Below are positions 24,751-33,784 of a stretch of 64,000 nt of DNA, piece after piece. This DNA is from Verrucomicrobium sp. GTDB taxonomy: Bacteria > Verrucomicrobiota > Verrucomicrobiia > Methylacidiphilales > UBA1321. Each line of letters starts with the position of its first letter. Position 1 is the first letter of the stretch. Below the pieces are notes generated by a model, which was not told the DNA's origin, made no database searches, and saw only the letters and a program-made list of their open reading frames with translations. Made by a program: the position numbers and the translations under genes. The DNA lies in contig JAFIGT010000017.1 in assembly GCA_017849585.1 (NCBI GenBank), forward strand, positions 1 through 64,000, read 5' to 3'.

Positions 24751-24998
24751 GCTGTAGCCCTTGCTGCCCGTTGGCCTGGATGTCTTATCGCCAATTCACG
24801 CTTCTTGGTAAGGAACACGGAACACAAAGGCGTTATGCTGGCGTGCGCCTGGATTTCCGTCAACGGCGAAAGCGTTCGCAAGCGTGCAATAAATTGCCAT
24901 TGACGTGGACCGGAGTGTTTGCTTTTTCGTTCAATCGGATGCCGCTACCGCGAGTCGGGCTGTGCAGCCGGACATAACACATGTAAAAGAGTTCATTC

Positions 24999-26177
24999 AT
25001 GGCTTTCCTTCCTTACGGCAGACAATTCATCGACGCCGCCGATCTGCAGGCGGTCAACGAGTCCCTACAAGGCGACTATCTCACGACTGGACCCGAAGTG
25101 GAGCGTTTCGAGAAGGATCTGGCCGATTTTCTGGGTGTCAAACATGCCATCGCTGTGAATAGCTGCACCTCGGCCCTCCACATCGCCATGCTGGCCGCAG
25201 GGGTCAAGACAGGAGAGCGGGTCATCACCACTCCCAATACATTCCTCGCTTCCGCCAACTGCGCCGCGTATGTCGGCGCACGGCCTGATTTTGCCGACAT
25301 CGATCCCCGGACTTTTAATTTGAGCGCGCCTGCTCTGGAAAAAAAAATGGGGTCCGATGTGCGCGCCGTGGTCGCGGTCGACTTCGCCGGGCAGACGCCC
25401 GACATGCCGCGCATCGCCGAAATCGCCCGCCGTCAGGGAGCCGTGGTTATCGAGGATGCCTGCCACGCCATTGGCACGGAATTCGAAGAGCAGGGGAAAC
25501 GCTATCGCGTTGGGAACCATCCCTGGGCCGACATCAGTGCCTTCAGCTTTCACCCGGTCAAAACGATGACGACAGGCGAAGGCGGGTTCCTTGCCACGAA
25601 TAACGACGACTATGCCGCAGCCTCCCGCTTGATCCGCAGCCATGGCGTGGTCCGTTCGGCGGAAACCTTTCAGGGTCTCGGACGTGGCGCGGAAGAATTC
25701 GGCCCGTGGTATTACGAAATGCAAAGTCTCGGGTACAATTTCCGCATCACCGACTTTCAATGCGCCCTCGGCCGTTCCCAGCTGAAAAAGCTTCCCGGTT
25801 TCATTCGCCGCCGACAAGAGATCGTTGCGGCCTATAATGAAGCGTTCTGTGATTTGCCCCATTTCAAGACGCCCCATGCGCATTGGCCCACCCTCACGAG
25901 CTGGCACCTCTACGTCGCGCAAATCGATTTCAAGGCCATTGGCAAAACCCGCAGCGTCGTGATGCAGGCCTTGCGCGACCAGGGAATCGGCACGCAAGTC
26001 CACTATATTCCCGTACACTTGCAGCCCTATTACCGCCAAACCTACGGCACCAAGCCCGGGGATTATCCTGTGGCAGAAGCATACTACGATCGTTGCCTGA
26101 GCCTGCCCCTTTATCCCGGGCTGACGAATGAGGATGTGCAACGGGTAATCAAAGCCGTGCGTGATGTGGTGAAATAA
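24999..26177 (+). CDS. pseC: UDP-4-amino-4,6-dideoxy-L-AltNAc aminotransferase, PseC
   Basis: A 392-residue DegT/DnrJ/EryC1/StrS aminotransferase: AVNSCTSALHIAMLAAGV binds the PLP phosphate, DACHAIGTEF carries the Asp, and the PLP lysine lies in FSFHPVKTMTTGEGG. GYNFRITDFQCALGRSQL and the C-terminal GIGTQVHYIPVHLQPYY are characteristic of PseC. It converts the 4-keto product of PseB to the 4-amino sugar with glutamate as donor. It is divergent from the carbamoyltransferase gene with a 248-base gap that must hold both promoters; the only ribosome-binding hint is AAGAG before the ATG. Confidence 0.92.
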   Translation: MAFLPYGRQFIDAADLQAVNESLQGDYLTTGPEVERFEKDLADFLGVKHAIAVNSCTSALHIAMLAAGVKTGERVITTPNTFLASANCAAYVGARPDFADIDPRTFNLSAPALEKKMGSDVRAVVAVDFAGQTPDMPRIAEIARRQGAVVIEDACHAIGTEFEEQGKRYRVGNHPWADISAFSFHPVKTMTTGEGGFLATNNDDYAAASRLIRSHGVVRSAETFQGLGRGAEEFGPWYYEMQSLGYNFRITDFQCALGRSQLKKLPGFIRRRQEIVAAYNEAFCDLPHFKTPHAHWPTLTSWHLYVAQIDFKAIGKTRSVVMQALRDQGIGTQVHYIPVHLQPYYRQTYGTKPGDYPVAEAYYDRCLSLPLYPGLTNEDVQRVIKAVRDVVK

Positions 26178-26182
26178 TTCAT

Positions 26183-26911
26183 ATGAGAATCCTAGCCATC
26201 GCCCAAGGCCGGTCCGGCAGTCAACGCTTGCCTCGCAAAATTCTGATGCCCATCGAGGGCGAACCCATGATGGCGCGCGTGATCGAACGCTTGCGCCGGG
26301 CCAAGAAGCTAACCGATGTTGTCGTGGCGACGACGATTGACCCGGACGACAATGCCGTCGAAGAACTGGCCACGCAGCGCGGCTGGAACTTGTATCGCGG
26401 CAGTCACCTCGATGTACTGGATCGCTACTACCAAGCCGCCAAAAAATTCGAGGCCGATGTGGTGGTACGCATCACCTGCGATTGTCCGCTCATCGATCCC
26501 GGCGTGGTGGACAAGGTTGTCTCCCACTTTATCGAATCGCAACCGGGCATTGATTATGCCAGCAATTTTTTAGAACCGCGCACCTATCCGCGCGGCTTGG
26601 ATACAGAGGTGTTTCATTTCAGCGTGCTGGAGCGTTGCTGGAAAGAAGGGAATGACCCCTCCAGCCGGGAACATGTAACGCCGTATATTTATCGCAATCC
26701 CCAAATCTTCAAAACCGCGGGTGTATGGAATGAAACCAATCACGCTGATCTGCGATGGACCGTTGATACGCCTGAAGACATGGAGTTGGTTCGCCGCATC
26801 TATGGGCATTTCAAACACGATCGATTTACCTGGCAGGAAGCATTGGAACTGATTCGCCAGCATCCGGACTGGAGTGAACTCAATCGCGCGATTGAACAGA
26901 AGAAGGTTTAA
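26183..26911 (+). CDS. SpsF-like cytidylyltransferase
   Basis: A 242-residue nucleotidyltransferase of the CMP-NeuAc synthetase fold, SpsF subgroup: N-terminal AIAQGRSGSQRLPRKIL (phosphate-binding loop), then VVRITCDCPLIDPGVVD and DLRWTVDTPEDMELV. In pseudaminic-acid clusters such proteins fill the PseF role of activating the 9-carbon acid with CTP, though SpsF proteins may use other substrates. A second, NeuA-like enzyme is encoded at 44601-45284, so the division of labour is unclear. It follows pseC by 5 bases and converges on a HAD gene. Confidence 0.83.
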   Translation: MRILAIAQGRSGSQRLPRKILMPIEGEPMMARVIERLRRAKKLTDVVVATTIDPDDNAVEELATQRGWNLYRGSHLDVLDRYYQAAKKFEADVVVRITCDCPLIDPGVVDKVVSHFIESQPGIDYASNFLEPRTYPRGLDTEVFHFSVLERCWKEGNDPSSREHVTPYIYRNPQIFKTAGVWNETNHADLRWTVDTPEDMELVRRIYGHFKHDRFTWQEALELIRQHPDWSELNRAIEQKKV

Positions 26912-26930
26912 GCCACCAACCTCCGGATTG

Positions 26931-27575
26931 TCACGAAAGCCAGCGGGTCACTTCTGAAAAAGCCCGAATGTGTCGGGTTCCGTTCATCCAATGGCTCTGC
27001 GGTACGTTGGATGAATTGATGAGGAGAGTAAGGAGACCTGCTTCGGTGGCGGCAAGGGCTCCCATAGAGGAATCCTCTACCGCAAGAGATTGGCTGGCCT
27101 CGGCTCCTAGTCGCTCGAGTCCGAGCCTGTAGGGTTCCGGATCAGGCTTGCCTCTGGAGACATCATCTCCACCTATAATCACTTCAATCCATCCGGAAAG
27201 TCTGTTTTGGTGGAGCCATGCTTCGGCAGTGGCATGGTTTGACGATGTCACCACCGCCATGCGCCACCCTTGTTCCCGTGCTACTTGGAGGACATGTAGC
27301 GCCCCTTCGGCGGGTGGAACACGGTTGTGCAAATTCTGAAGCAGGCGGCGGTAAAGCTTCAGGAGTTCGACCTCGGAGGGTGCGAGATGATGAGTCGCCC
27401 GCAAGTACGCGATGATTTCCGGAAGGGGAGGCCCATTGAGCCGCTGAAATTCCGCCTCGCTTCCACTCACATGAAAGTGACCGAGGAATTCGTGATAAAC
27501 CTGCTTGAGCGGTGTAATGCTGTCAGCAAGGGTGCCGTCGAGATCTATCAGCAATCCACGATTCGACGAGCCCAT
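26931..27575 (-). CDS. HAD superfamily phosphatase
   Basis: A 214-residue HAD hydrolase: motif I GLLIDLDGTLADS (Asp nucleophile), motif II VVTSSN, and motifs III/IV GKPDPEPYRLGLERLG with VEDSSMGALAATEAG. The cap is the alpha-helical phosphoglycolate phosphatase type. It probably removes phosphate from a sugar intermediate. It is last in a four-gene minus unit behind two formyltransferases and a deacetylase. A GTG at 27584 overlaps the previous stop (GTGA) and could be the real start; ATG 27575 is used here. Confidence 0.85.
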   Translation of the reverse strand: MGSSNRGLLIDLDGTLADSITPLKQVYHEFLGHFHVSGSEAEFQRLNGPPLPEIIAYLRATHHLAPSEVELLKLYRRLLQNLHNRVPPAEGALHVLQVAREQGWRMAVVTSSNHATAEAWLHQNRLSGWIEVIIGGDDVSRGKPDPEPYRLGLERLGAEASQSLAVEDSSMGALAATEAGLLTLLINSSNVPQSHWMNGTRHIRAFSEVTRWLS

Positions 27576-27580
27576 GGTGT

Positions 27581-28168
27581 TCACAGATTGGGACCGGTAT
27601 ACTTCTTGCCCATCTTTACGACTTCTTCGACAGGGGTGCTGCCGCCTTTGGGGAAAAGATGCCAGAGGTCATCTTTCATCTTATAGGTGTGGAAGGTACC
27701 ACGATGTGTTTGCGGTTTGGGTGTGATTTCGCCGGTGCGAATCTTCGTCCAATTTTCTGCAAAGAGTTCCTCAATGGTTTTCTTAAGGATGAGGTATGAA
27801 CTATCCAGCGTCTGTCCGGCGGGGAAATCGGGAAGTTTCTGTAACAAGATAGGCCCGGTATCGATCCCGGCATCCACATAATGAATGCTCACTCCATTCG
27901 GAGTCTGCTCGTACCAAGCCCAGAAATTGGGATTGGTGCCCCGGTTCCATGGGAGACAGGAAATATGGAGATTGACGATTTTGTGATGATAATCGGTCAG
28001 AATGGGTTCCTTGATAAGGTGTCGGTAACCGTAGGAGACAAGGAAATCGATTTTGTTGCTGCGCAGAAATTCCGGGGTGATGGCTTCCGCGGTGTGAATG
28101 ACCGAGTCGGTGGCCTGAATTGGCTGAATGATCTTTTCAGGATAGGGGGAGAGTAGGAGAACGTTCAT
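27581..28168 (-). CDS. Formyltransferase-like protein, short form
   Basis: A 195-residue protein of the formyl transferase fold. It shows the HISCLPWNRGTNPNFWAW segment in the position of the catalytic Asn-x-His region, then VSIHYVDAGIDTGPILLQ, the conserved Asp-x-Gly motif of N10-formyltetrahydrofolate-dependent formyltransferases. It lacks a long C-terminal domain, as in sugar N-formyltransferases. It follows another formyltransferase by 25 bases. The sugar acceptor is not known; an amino sugar of this locus is inferred. Confidence 0.82.
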   Translation of the reverse strand: MNVLLLSPYPEKIIQPIQATDSVIHTAEAITPEFLRSNKIDFLVSYGYRHLIKEPILTDYHHKIVNLHISCLPWNRGTNPNFWAWYEQTPNGVSIHYVDAGIDTGPILLQKLPDFPAGQTLDSSYLILKKTIEELFAENWTKIRTGEITPKPQTHRGTFHTYKMKDDLWHLFPKGGSTPVEEVVKMGKKYTGPNL

Positions 28169-28193
28169 GGGAAATGGATGGGCCAAAGCGAAT

Positions 28194-28859
28194 TCAAGCG
28201 TAGGGATAGACACGGGCTCGCGCGACTTTGTCTGCGGGCCAGTCTTCCCACCGGATTTTTTGATAGACTGTACGCTTGCTGAAATCCTGCGGAATGGCCG
28301 GGGCATAGCCCGCGTTAATCAACGGAACGTAAGCGCGGAGCAGCTCTTTTTCCAAATGCATCGCCTCGTTGTAAAGTTCCGTGGCATTGGCTTGGCGCGG
28401 GTCGAGTACACCTTTAAGTTGCGCAATGAGAGGCCCCGTATCCATTCCCCCATCTACCCAGAAGAGGCTGATGCCGGTGGCGGGGAAATCGTGCAGGATT
28501 GCATTCGCAATCGGCACGCACCCTGCACCTTCAGGCAGCAGGCTCTCATGTAAACCGATAATTGGACAAAGCGAGCGCATTTTTTTCCGGAAGATCTGTT
28601 GCCAACCCAACGAGTAGATATAGTCCGGCTTGAGCGAACGCATTTCCTCAACAAAATCGTTGATATTCGTGTTTACCGTGGTGCGTGGCACTTTCTTGGC
28701 AAATTCAAACTTGGATTCATCCACCAGATCCACGCCCTCCCAACCTGGAGATTGCGGGCCTCGCGTATAAAACATGACGATTTCTTCGCCCAGCTCGAAA
28801 AGCGTCTGCGCGTTGTGAAACGTGCTCTCAATACCGCCAATGACAATGATCCGCGACAT
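28194..28859 (-). CDS. Formyltransferase-like protein
   Basis: A 221-residue formyl transferase-fold protein: N-terminal IIVIGGIESTFHNAQTLFE, core IIGLHESLLPEGAGCVPIANA (a His near the position of the catalytic His), and GISLFWVDGGMDTGPLIAQ with the conserved Asp-x-Gly. The start codon follows the stop of the deacetylase gene with no gap, indicating coupled expression. Together with the next formyltransferase it suggests two formylation sites, or a heteromeric enzyme; the sequence cannot tell which. Confidence 0.83.
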   Translation of the reverse strand: MSRIIVIGGIESTFHNAQTLFELGEEIVMFYTRGPQSPGWEGVDLVDESKFEFAKKVPRTTVNTNINDFVEEMRSLKPDYIYSLGWQQIFRKKMRSLCPIIGLHESLLPEGAGCVPIANAILHDFPATGISLFWVDGGMDTGPLIAQLKGVLDPRQANATELYNEAMHLEKELLRAYVPLINAGYAPAIPQDFSKRTVYQKIRWEDWPADKVARARVYPYA

Positions 28860-29582
28860 TTACACCTCGATTTTACGGATGATATGAAAGGCTTCCGCGT
28901 ACTGGACCCCGGCTTCGATCCCCCGAAGACGCGCCTGATATTCCACGCCTTCAATACTGCGCGCGTGAGGATAATTTCGATACTCGGATCGATAGTAGGT
29001 AAGTGCCAATTTTTTTCGGTCAATACTGGCTCCAACCTCTTCGTAATGATTCGGCAGAAAGGCGCGCGAAGGAGCCTGCCACGCCCGTTCCGTGGAGGAG
29101 AGTACCTCAAAGGTACGGATTTCCGCAGGCGTAAATTCCGGCGGGTTGACCCGTGCCGCCATCATGACCGCATCGAAGGTTTGGGTATGGTCCCAATTAT
29201 AATCGCCGGGATGATGCGTAAAAACGAGGGATGGCCGCACCTTCTCGATGACACCGCGCAAAGCATGGCTCAGGTCCATCCGGCTCACCGTATCCATGCG
29301 ATTGTCCGGAAAGTCAAAGGTGGTCACGGAATGAAAGCCGATGACCTCTGAGACACGCTTGAGATCTTGCTGGAGATGATCCCGGGCGACACGGTCTGCT
29401 TCGCTGAGCTCTGCGGGATTGGCCAGACGTCCAGTAATGCCCCCGGTCATAATCACCAGATGCGCCTCCCAGCCTTGAGTTGTCTTTTTATGAACTGTCG
29501 CGCCGCAGCCAAGCACTTCATCATCCGGATGCGCCGCGATAACCAAAAGTGAGCCGGCTGATTTGGTGTGAGTTGATGTCAT
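28860..29582 (-). CDS. PIG-L/LmbE family deacetylase
   Basis: A 240-residue protein: LVIAAHPDDEVLGCGAT holds the zinc ligands (AHPDDE), FDFPDNRMDT follows, and FTHHPGDYNWDHTQTFDAVM supplies the third ligand region. The family removes N-acetyl groups from amino sugars and related compounds. It leads the minus-strand unit with two formyltransferases and a HAD phosphatase. The gap of 259 bases to the divergent PseG-PseH gene must contain both promoters. A deacetylate-then-formylate route is inferred from the order. Confidence 0.88.
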   Translation of the reverse strand: MTSTHTKSAGSLLVIAAHPDDEVLGCGATVHKKTTQGWEAHLVIMTGGITGRLANPAELSEADRVARDHLQQDLKRVSEVIGFHSVTTFDFPDNRMDTVSRMDLSHALRGVIEKVRPSLVFTHHPGDYNWDHTQTFDAVMMAARVNPPEFTPAEIRTFEVLSSTERAWQAPSRAFLPNHYEEVGASIDRKKLALTYYRSEYRNYPHARSIEGVEYQARLRGIEAGVQYAEAFHIIRKIEV

Positions 29583-29841
29583 ATCTCTGGTGAATTGCGG
29601 TTTCGGTCTGCAGCAGCTACCCGATCCATTTCAGGCATGTCGGTCTGCCAAAACAAGCCATGAACCTCCACCGTATCAACCGCGAACGGATTTTCAACCC
29701 CGATGTTTATTGGCTTGTTTTTGCTGGGCCCAGACGTAGCTTCAACCGCACGGTAGCAAAGCGTGCAAGTACACGCCTAGACGCCATCTCTTCTGTTTGA
29801 ATTGGCAAATACGATATGATTGGTAAATAACCGTACCGAAC

Positions 29842-32079
29842 ATGCTTGAACTGCTTCCCGCCCCACTCGAAATTGTCGAATCCACGGGAAATGCAGCTCC
29901 GTTTTCCACGGCCATCGAGCAACTCGTCAACGAAATTTGGGAACAGGAAAAGGCCAAGCGCCCTCACTTATTTGACGGTGAGATTTTCACGGTGGAGAGC
30001 ATTTCCCCACAACGGGCCAGCGGCCGGTTTGTGCCCTACCGTTACTTTATCGCCCAGCTAAATCGTCCCGATCTCTTTTCCGAGTTGCATTTGCAAGTAT
30101 TGGCTGTGTCAGGAGCGCTCTTTTCGCCGGAAGGCATTGTCTTTGGCCTTCGGGATAAAACCCTGACCCAACAGGGCGGATTCTGGGAGTTGGTTCCCTC
30201 CGGTGGTATTGATCGACACAGCCTGATGGAAAGCGGACGGCTCGATGTCATCAAACAGCTCATGGTCGAATTGGAAGAAGAGGTAGGTCTGGCGAGTCAG
30301 GACATTACCTCCACTGAAATCAGCTGCCTCATTCACGACACGGAACGCCATGTGTTGGATATTGGCGTCAAGATTGAGACCTCACGGCCTATCTCTGAAA
30401 TCCTAACCTTCCATCGCACCATTCCACAAACTGAGCACATCGAATTACGCGTGATCAGTCCTGCAGCCGTAGCCGGATTCATGGAAGAAACGGGTAAAAA
30501 TTTCTTACCTGCCAGCGCGGTGATCTTACGTGGTTTAGGCGTCATTCCGCCCGCAGGCTTCCCCAAGGCTTGGCAAAAGAAACCCCCCGTTTTGCTTCTG
30601 CGTGCCGACGCTTCCTCCCAAATGGGCGTGGGTCACCTCATGCGCAGCCTGGCCTTGGCACAAGCCTGGCAACACTTTAGCGGAGACGTTCTCTATTTGG
30701 GACAATGCCCCGAGTTTTTGCAGGCACGGCTTGACTCCATGGGAGTGCGCAGGGTCGCCTTGCAGGCGGCTCCCGGTTCGATCGCCGATGCTGAAGAGAC
30801 ACTCGATCTGGCCAATCGCCATCATGCTACCTGGGTCATCCTCGACGGCTATCACTTCACTAGCGACTTTCAGTTGCGATTACGTACCGGTCACTGGCGC
30901 GTGGGCGTAATCGATGATTATGGTCACTTGCCCCGCTATGATGGCGATTTGATCCTGAATCAAAATTGCTACGCCAGTAGCGACCTATATCCCGAACATG
31001 CCACATCCAGTCGATTTTTGTTCGGATGCCAATATACGCTTCTGCGTGATGAATTCACCCGGGTTGCACGCCCGGAACGTGTTTTCAAGAACCGCGCCAA
31101 AAAATTGCTCATCACACTGGGGGGAAGCGATCCTGATGGAGTAACGCTCAAAGTACTTGAGATTTTACCGCAACTCGATTCGGCGCTTGAAGTCCGGCTG
31201 GTCATCGGAGGCAGTAATTTCCACCGCGAAGAGCTGCACCGCGCCTCTGCAGCCGTGGGAGCCCAAGTGATCGATAACGCCACGAATATGGTGGAGCTCA
31301 TGGACTGGGCCGATGTCGCGATCTCCGCTGGCGGCAGCACTTGTTGGGAATTGATGCATCGCGGAGTGCCCATGCTCTTGGTGATTCTGGCCGAAAATCA
31401 GAAACGCAATGTTGAAGCATTATCCTCCGCGGGCGTGGCCGTTAATCTCGGCTGGCATAATGACTGGGATACCGTCACGGCAAAGAACCGACTCGAAGAA
31501 CTACTCAATGACGCCCCACGTCGTGAGGCCATGTCACAAATCGGCCAAGAGATGGTAGATGGCCAAGGCGTGCAACGAGTCGTGGAATTCATGCGCGAAT
31601 ACGCGCTCAACGTCCGACCTGTCACCGTGGCAGATGCCCGCCTGCTGTACGATTGGGCTAATGAACCCGGCGTACGAGAAGCCTCCTTCCATACTCGACC
31701 GATTGGTTGGGAAGAACATATTTCCTGGTTCCAAGGCAAGTTAAACGATCCCACCTGTCGGATGTACGTGGGAGAAAATTTACTCGGCATGCCAGTAGGC
31801 ATGATTCGGCTCGATGAACATGCCGTCACCGAAATGGTCGTCAGCATCAGCGTCGACTCCCGCCAACGTGGCCGAGGTATTGGCGGTCGCATGCTTGACC
31901 TCGCCATGCGGGTGACCGAAAGTGAACGTTTGGTGAGTAAATACATTGCCCTCGTAAAACCCTCCAATCATGATTCGCGCCTGATGTTTGAAAAACGCGG
32001 CTACCAATTCATGCACATCATCAATTTTGAAGGAATGGACGCCATCGAATATCACCGCTATCCCAATAAAACCGCTTGA
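29842..32079 (+). CDS. Nudix-like / PseG / PseH-like trifunctional fusion protein
   Basis: A 745-residue protein with three parts. Residues about 60-230 look Nudix-like: the Nudix box spans 121-150 (GGIDRHSLMESG then MVELEEEVGL), though the usual Arg is Val and the spacing is longer. Residues about 249-575 match PseG, the UDP-sugar hydrolase: LLRADASSQMGVGHLMRSL with the GxGH motif, and DVAISAGGSTCWELMHRGVP. Residues about 589-745 are a GNAT acetyltransferase like PseH: VSISVDSRQRGRGIGGRMLD. Together they would release the UDP and N-acetylate the 4-amino group. The gene precedes pseI by 14 bases. Confidence 0.88.
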   Translation: MLELLPAPLEIVESTGNAAPFSTAIEQLVNEIWEQEKAKRPHLFDGEIFTVESISPQRASGRFVPYRYFIAQLNRPDLFSELHLQVLAVSGALFSPEGIVFGLRDKTLTQQGGFWELVPSGGIDRHSLMESGRLDVIKQLMVELEEEVGLASQDITSTEISCLIHDTERHVLDIGVKIETSRPISEILTFHRTIPQTEHIELRVISPAAVAGFMEETGKNFLPASAVILRGLGVIPPAGFPKAWQKKPPVLLLRADASSQMGVGHLMRSLALAQAWQHFSGDVLYLGQCPEFLQARLDSMGVRRVALQAAPGSIADAEETLDLANRHHATWVILDGYHFTSDFQLRLRTGHWRVGVIDDYGHLPRYDGDLILNQNCYASSDLYPEHATSSRFLFGCQYTLLRDEFTRVARPERVFKNRAKKLLITLGGSDPDGVTLKVLEILPQLDSALEVRLVIGGSNFHREELHRASAAVGAQVIDNATNMVELMDWADVAISAGGSTCWELMHRGVPMLLVILAENQKRNVEALSSAGVAVNLGWHNDWDTVTAKNRLEELLNDAPRREAMSQIGQEMVDGQGVQRVVEFMREYALNVRPVTVADARLLYDWANEPGVREASFHTRPIGWEEHISWFQGKLNDPTCRMYVGENLLGMPVGMIRLDEHAVTEMVVSISVDSRQRGRGIGGRMLDLAMRVTESERLVSKYIALVKPSNHDSRLMFEKRGYQFMHIINFEGMDAIEYHRYPNKTA

Positions 32080-32093
32080 TCCCTCCCCACTGC

Positions 32094-33149
32094 ATGAGCA
32101 CAAATGCTTTTTCCATTAACGGTCGTAAAATTGGCCCGGACCAACCGGTCTACATTATTGCCGAACTCTCGGCCAACCATCACCACTCCTATGAAATGGC
32201 CGTGGAACTACTCCATGCCGTAAAGGATACCGGAGCAGACGCCGTCAAGATCCAGACCTATACACCCGAGACAATGACGCTGGACTGTCGCACGACTCCA
32301 TTCCTGATTGGTAAAGGGACTATTTGGGAGGGTAAAAACCTCTACGAACTCTACGGCGAAGCCTACACACCTTGGGAATGGCAACCTCAGCTTAAAAAGG
32401 AAGCCGATGCCCTTGGACTCACCTTTTTCTCCACCCCCTTTGACGCCACGGCCGTGGATTTTCTCGAAAACATGGATGTCCCGGCTCACAAAATTGCCTC
32501 CTTTGAACTCGTCGATCTTCCCTTGATCCGCAAAGTAGCCGCCACCGGTAAACCCATTATCATGTCCACCGGCATGGGTACACTGGAAGAAATCGATAAC
32601 GCCGTGCGTACCGTCCGCTCCACTGGCAACCAGCAACTTGCCCTGCTCAAATGCACCAGTGCTTACCCCGCCGCGCCAGAAGACATGAATCTACGCACAA
32701 TTCCCCACTTGGCCGCCGCCTTTGGAGTCCCCGCCGGACTCTCCGATCACACCATGAGCGTTGCAGCTCCCGTCGCTGCTGTAACCCTCGGAGCCTGCAT
32801 CATCGAAAAACACTTCACCCTCTCCCGCGCCACCCCAGGACCTGATAGCCCGTTCTCCCTCGAACCGCATGAATTTAAAGAAATGGTTGAAGCCGTCCGC
32901 GTTACGGAAAAGGCACTGGGCCGGGTCTCCTACGAAATGACGACCAAGGAACAGGCCAGCGTGGTCTTTCGTCGCTCCCTCTTTGCTGTCAAGGATCTAA
33001 AAGCAGGTGAAGTCTTTACGACAGAGAACGTTCGCTCCATCCGGCCCGGTTACGGTCTCCCCCCCAAATTCATCGACGTGATTCTCGGAAAAAAAGCCGC
33101 CACCGACATTACGCGCGGCACACCTCTAGCTTGGAACCTGATCCATTAA
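32094..33149 (+). CDS. pseI: Pseudaminic acid synthase, PseI
   Basis: A 351-residue NeuB-family enzyme. The TIM-barrel part has VYIIAELSANHHHSYEMAVE, AVKIQTYTPETMTLD, TIWEGKNLYELYGEAYTPWE and LSDHTMSV; the C-terminal SAF (antifreeze-like) domain covers about 290-351. The TPWEW block is typical of PseI rather than NeuB or LegI. It condenses phosphoenolpyruvate with the 6-deoxy-AltdiNAc to give pseudaminic acid. ATG 32094 is chosen over an in-frame TTG that would overlap the upstream stop. Confidence 0.92.
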   Translation: MSTNAFSINGRKIGPDQPVYIIAELSANHHHSYEMAVELLHAVKDTGADAVKIQTYTPETMTLDCRTTPFLIGKGTIWEGKNLYELYGEAYTPWEWQPQLKKEADALGLTFFSTPFDATAVDFLENMDVPAHKIASFELVDLPLIRKVAATGKPIIMSTGMGTLEEIDNAVRTVRSTGNQQLALLKCTSAYPAAPEDMNLRTIPHLAAAFGVPAGLSDHTMSVAAPVAAVTLGACIIEKHFTLSRATPGPDSPFSLEPHEFKEMVEAVRVTEKALGRVSYEMTTKEQASVVFRRSLFAVKDLKAGEVFTTENVRSIRPGYGLPPKFIDVILGKKAATDITRGTPLAWNLIH

Positions 33150-33152
33150 ACC

Positions 33153-33779
33153 ATGGCTATTGATATTGGCATCATTGATTACGGCATGGGCAATTTGCGC
33201 TCCGTTGCCAATGGCTTCGAAAGCCTCGGCGGTAAAACGCTCATCCTCACATCCCCCGCACAACTTTCCGAAGTAGAGCGCGTGGTGCTCCCTGGAGTCG
33301 GCGCTTTTGGCGATGGGATGAAAAACCTGAGCGAACGCGGTTGGGTAGAAAAATTGGAAGAGCAAGTTGTACAAGGCGGCAAGCCCTTTCTCGGACTGTG
33401 CCTGGGCATGCAATTACTCGCCACCACTGGCACCGAATACGGCCATCATCAAGGCCTCAACTGGATACCGGGAAAAGTAGATCGCATTGTTCCACGCGAT
33501 CCAAGCATCCGCATTCCGCATATTGGCTGGAATGACGTTGACGTCGTGCGTCCCGAAGGGCTTTTTGCCGGCCAACCCAAACTCATGACCTTCTACTTCG
33601 TCCATAGCTATGCCTTCCAAACCGATTCCAGCGACGTCGTTACCAGCTATTGTGATCATGGAATGAAATTCGTTGCCAGCGTGCAATACGGCAACATTCA
33701 CGCCACCCAATTTCATCCCGAAAAAAGCCAAAAACATGGCCTTGCACTGCTGAAAAACTTTCTCGCCATCAAGGCCTGA
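33153..33779 (+). CDS. hisH: HisH-like glutamine amidotransferase subunit
   Basis: A 208-residue class I glutamine amidotransferase: FLGLCLGMQLLA has the nucleophilic Cys, and HATQFHPEKSQKHG the His-x-Glu pair. This resembles HisH. No other histidine genes are near, and the PseA-type amidotransferase follows, so it probably supplies ammonia for sugar amidation, the role known for WbpH/WbuY-type proteins. The start is 3 bases after the pseI stop. Paired with the hisF-like gene 5 bases downstream. Confidence 0.88.
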   Translation: MAIDIGIIDYGMGNLRSVANGFESLGGKTLILTSPAQLSEVERVVLPGVGAFGDGMKNLSERGWVEKLEEQVVQGGKPFLGLCLGMQLLATTGTEYGHHQGLNWIPGKVDRIVPRDPSIRIPHIGWNDVDVVRPEGLFAGQPKLMTFYFVHSYAFQTDSSDVVTSYCDHGMKFVASVQYGNIHATQFHPEKSQKHGLALLKNFLAIKA

Positions 33780-33784
33780 TCACC

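Noticed and set aside
25065-26141. A 358-codon open frame antisense to pseC
   Set aside because: The plus strand encodes a clear aminotransferase; the antisense frame is compositional.
29660-29800. A 46-residue plus-strand ORF between the deacetylase gene and the PseG fusion
   Set aside because: No ribosome-binding site, no recognised motif, and the gap is expected to hold divergent promoters.
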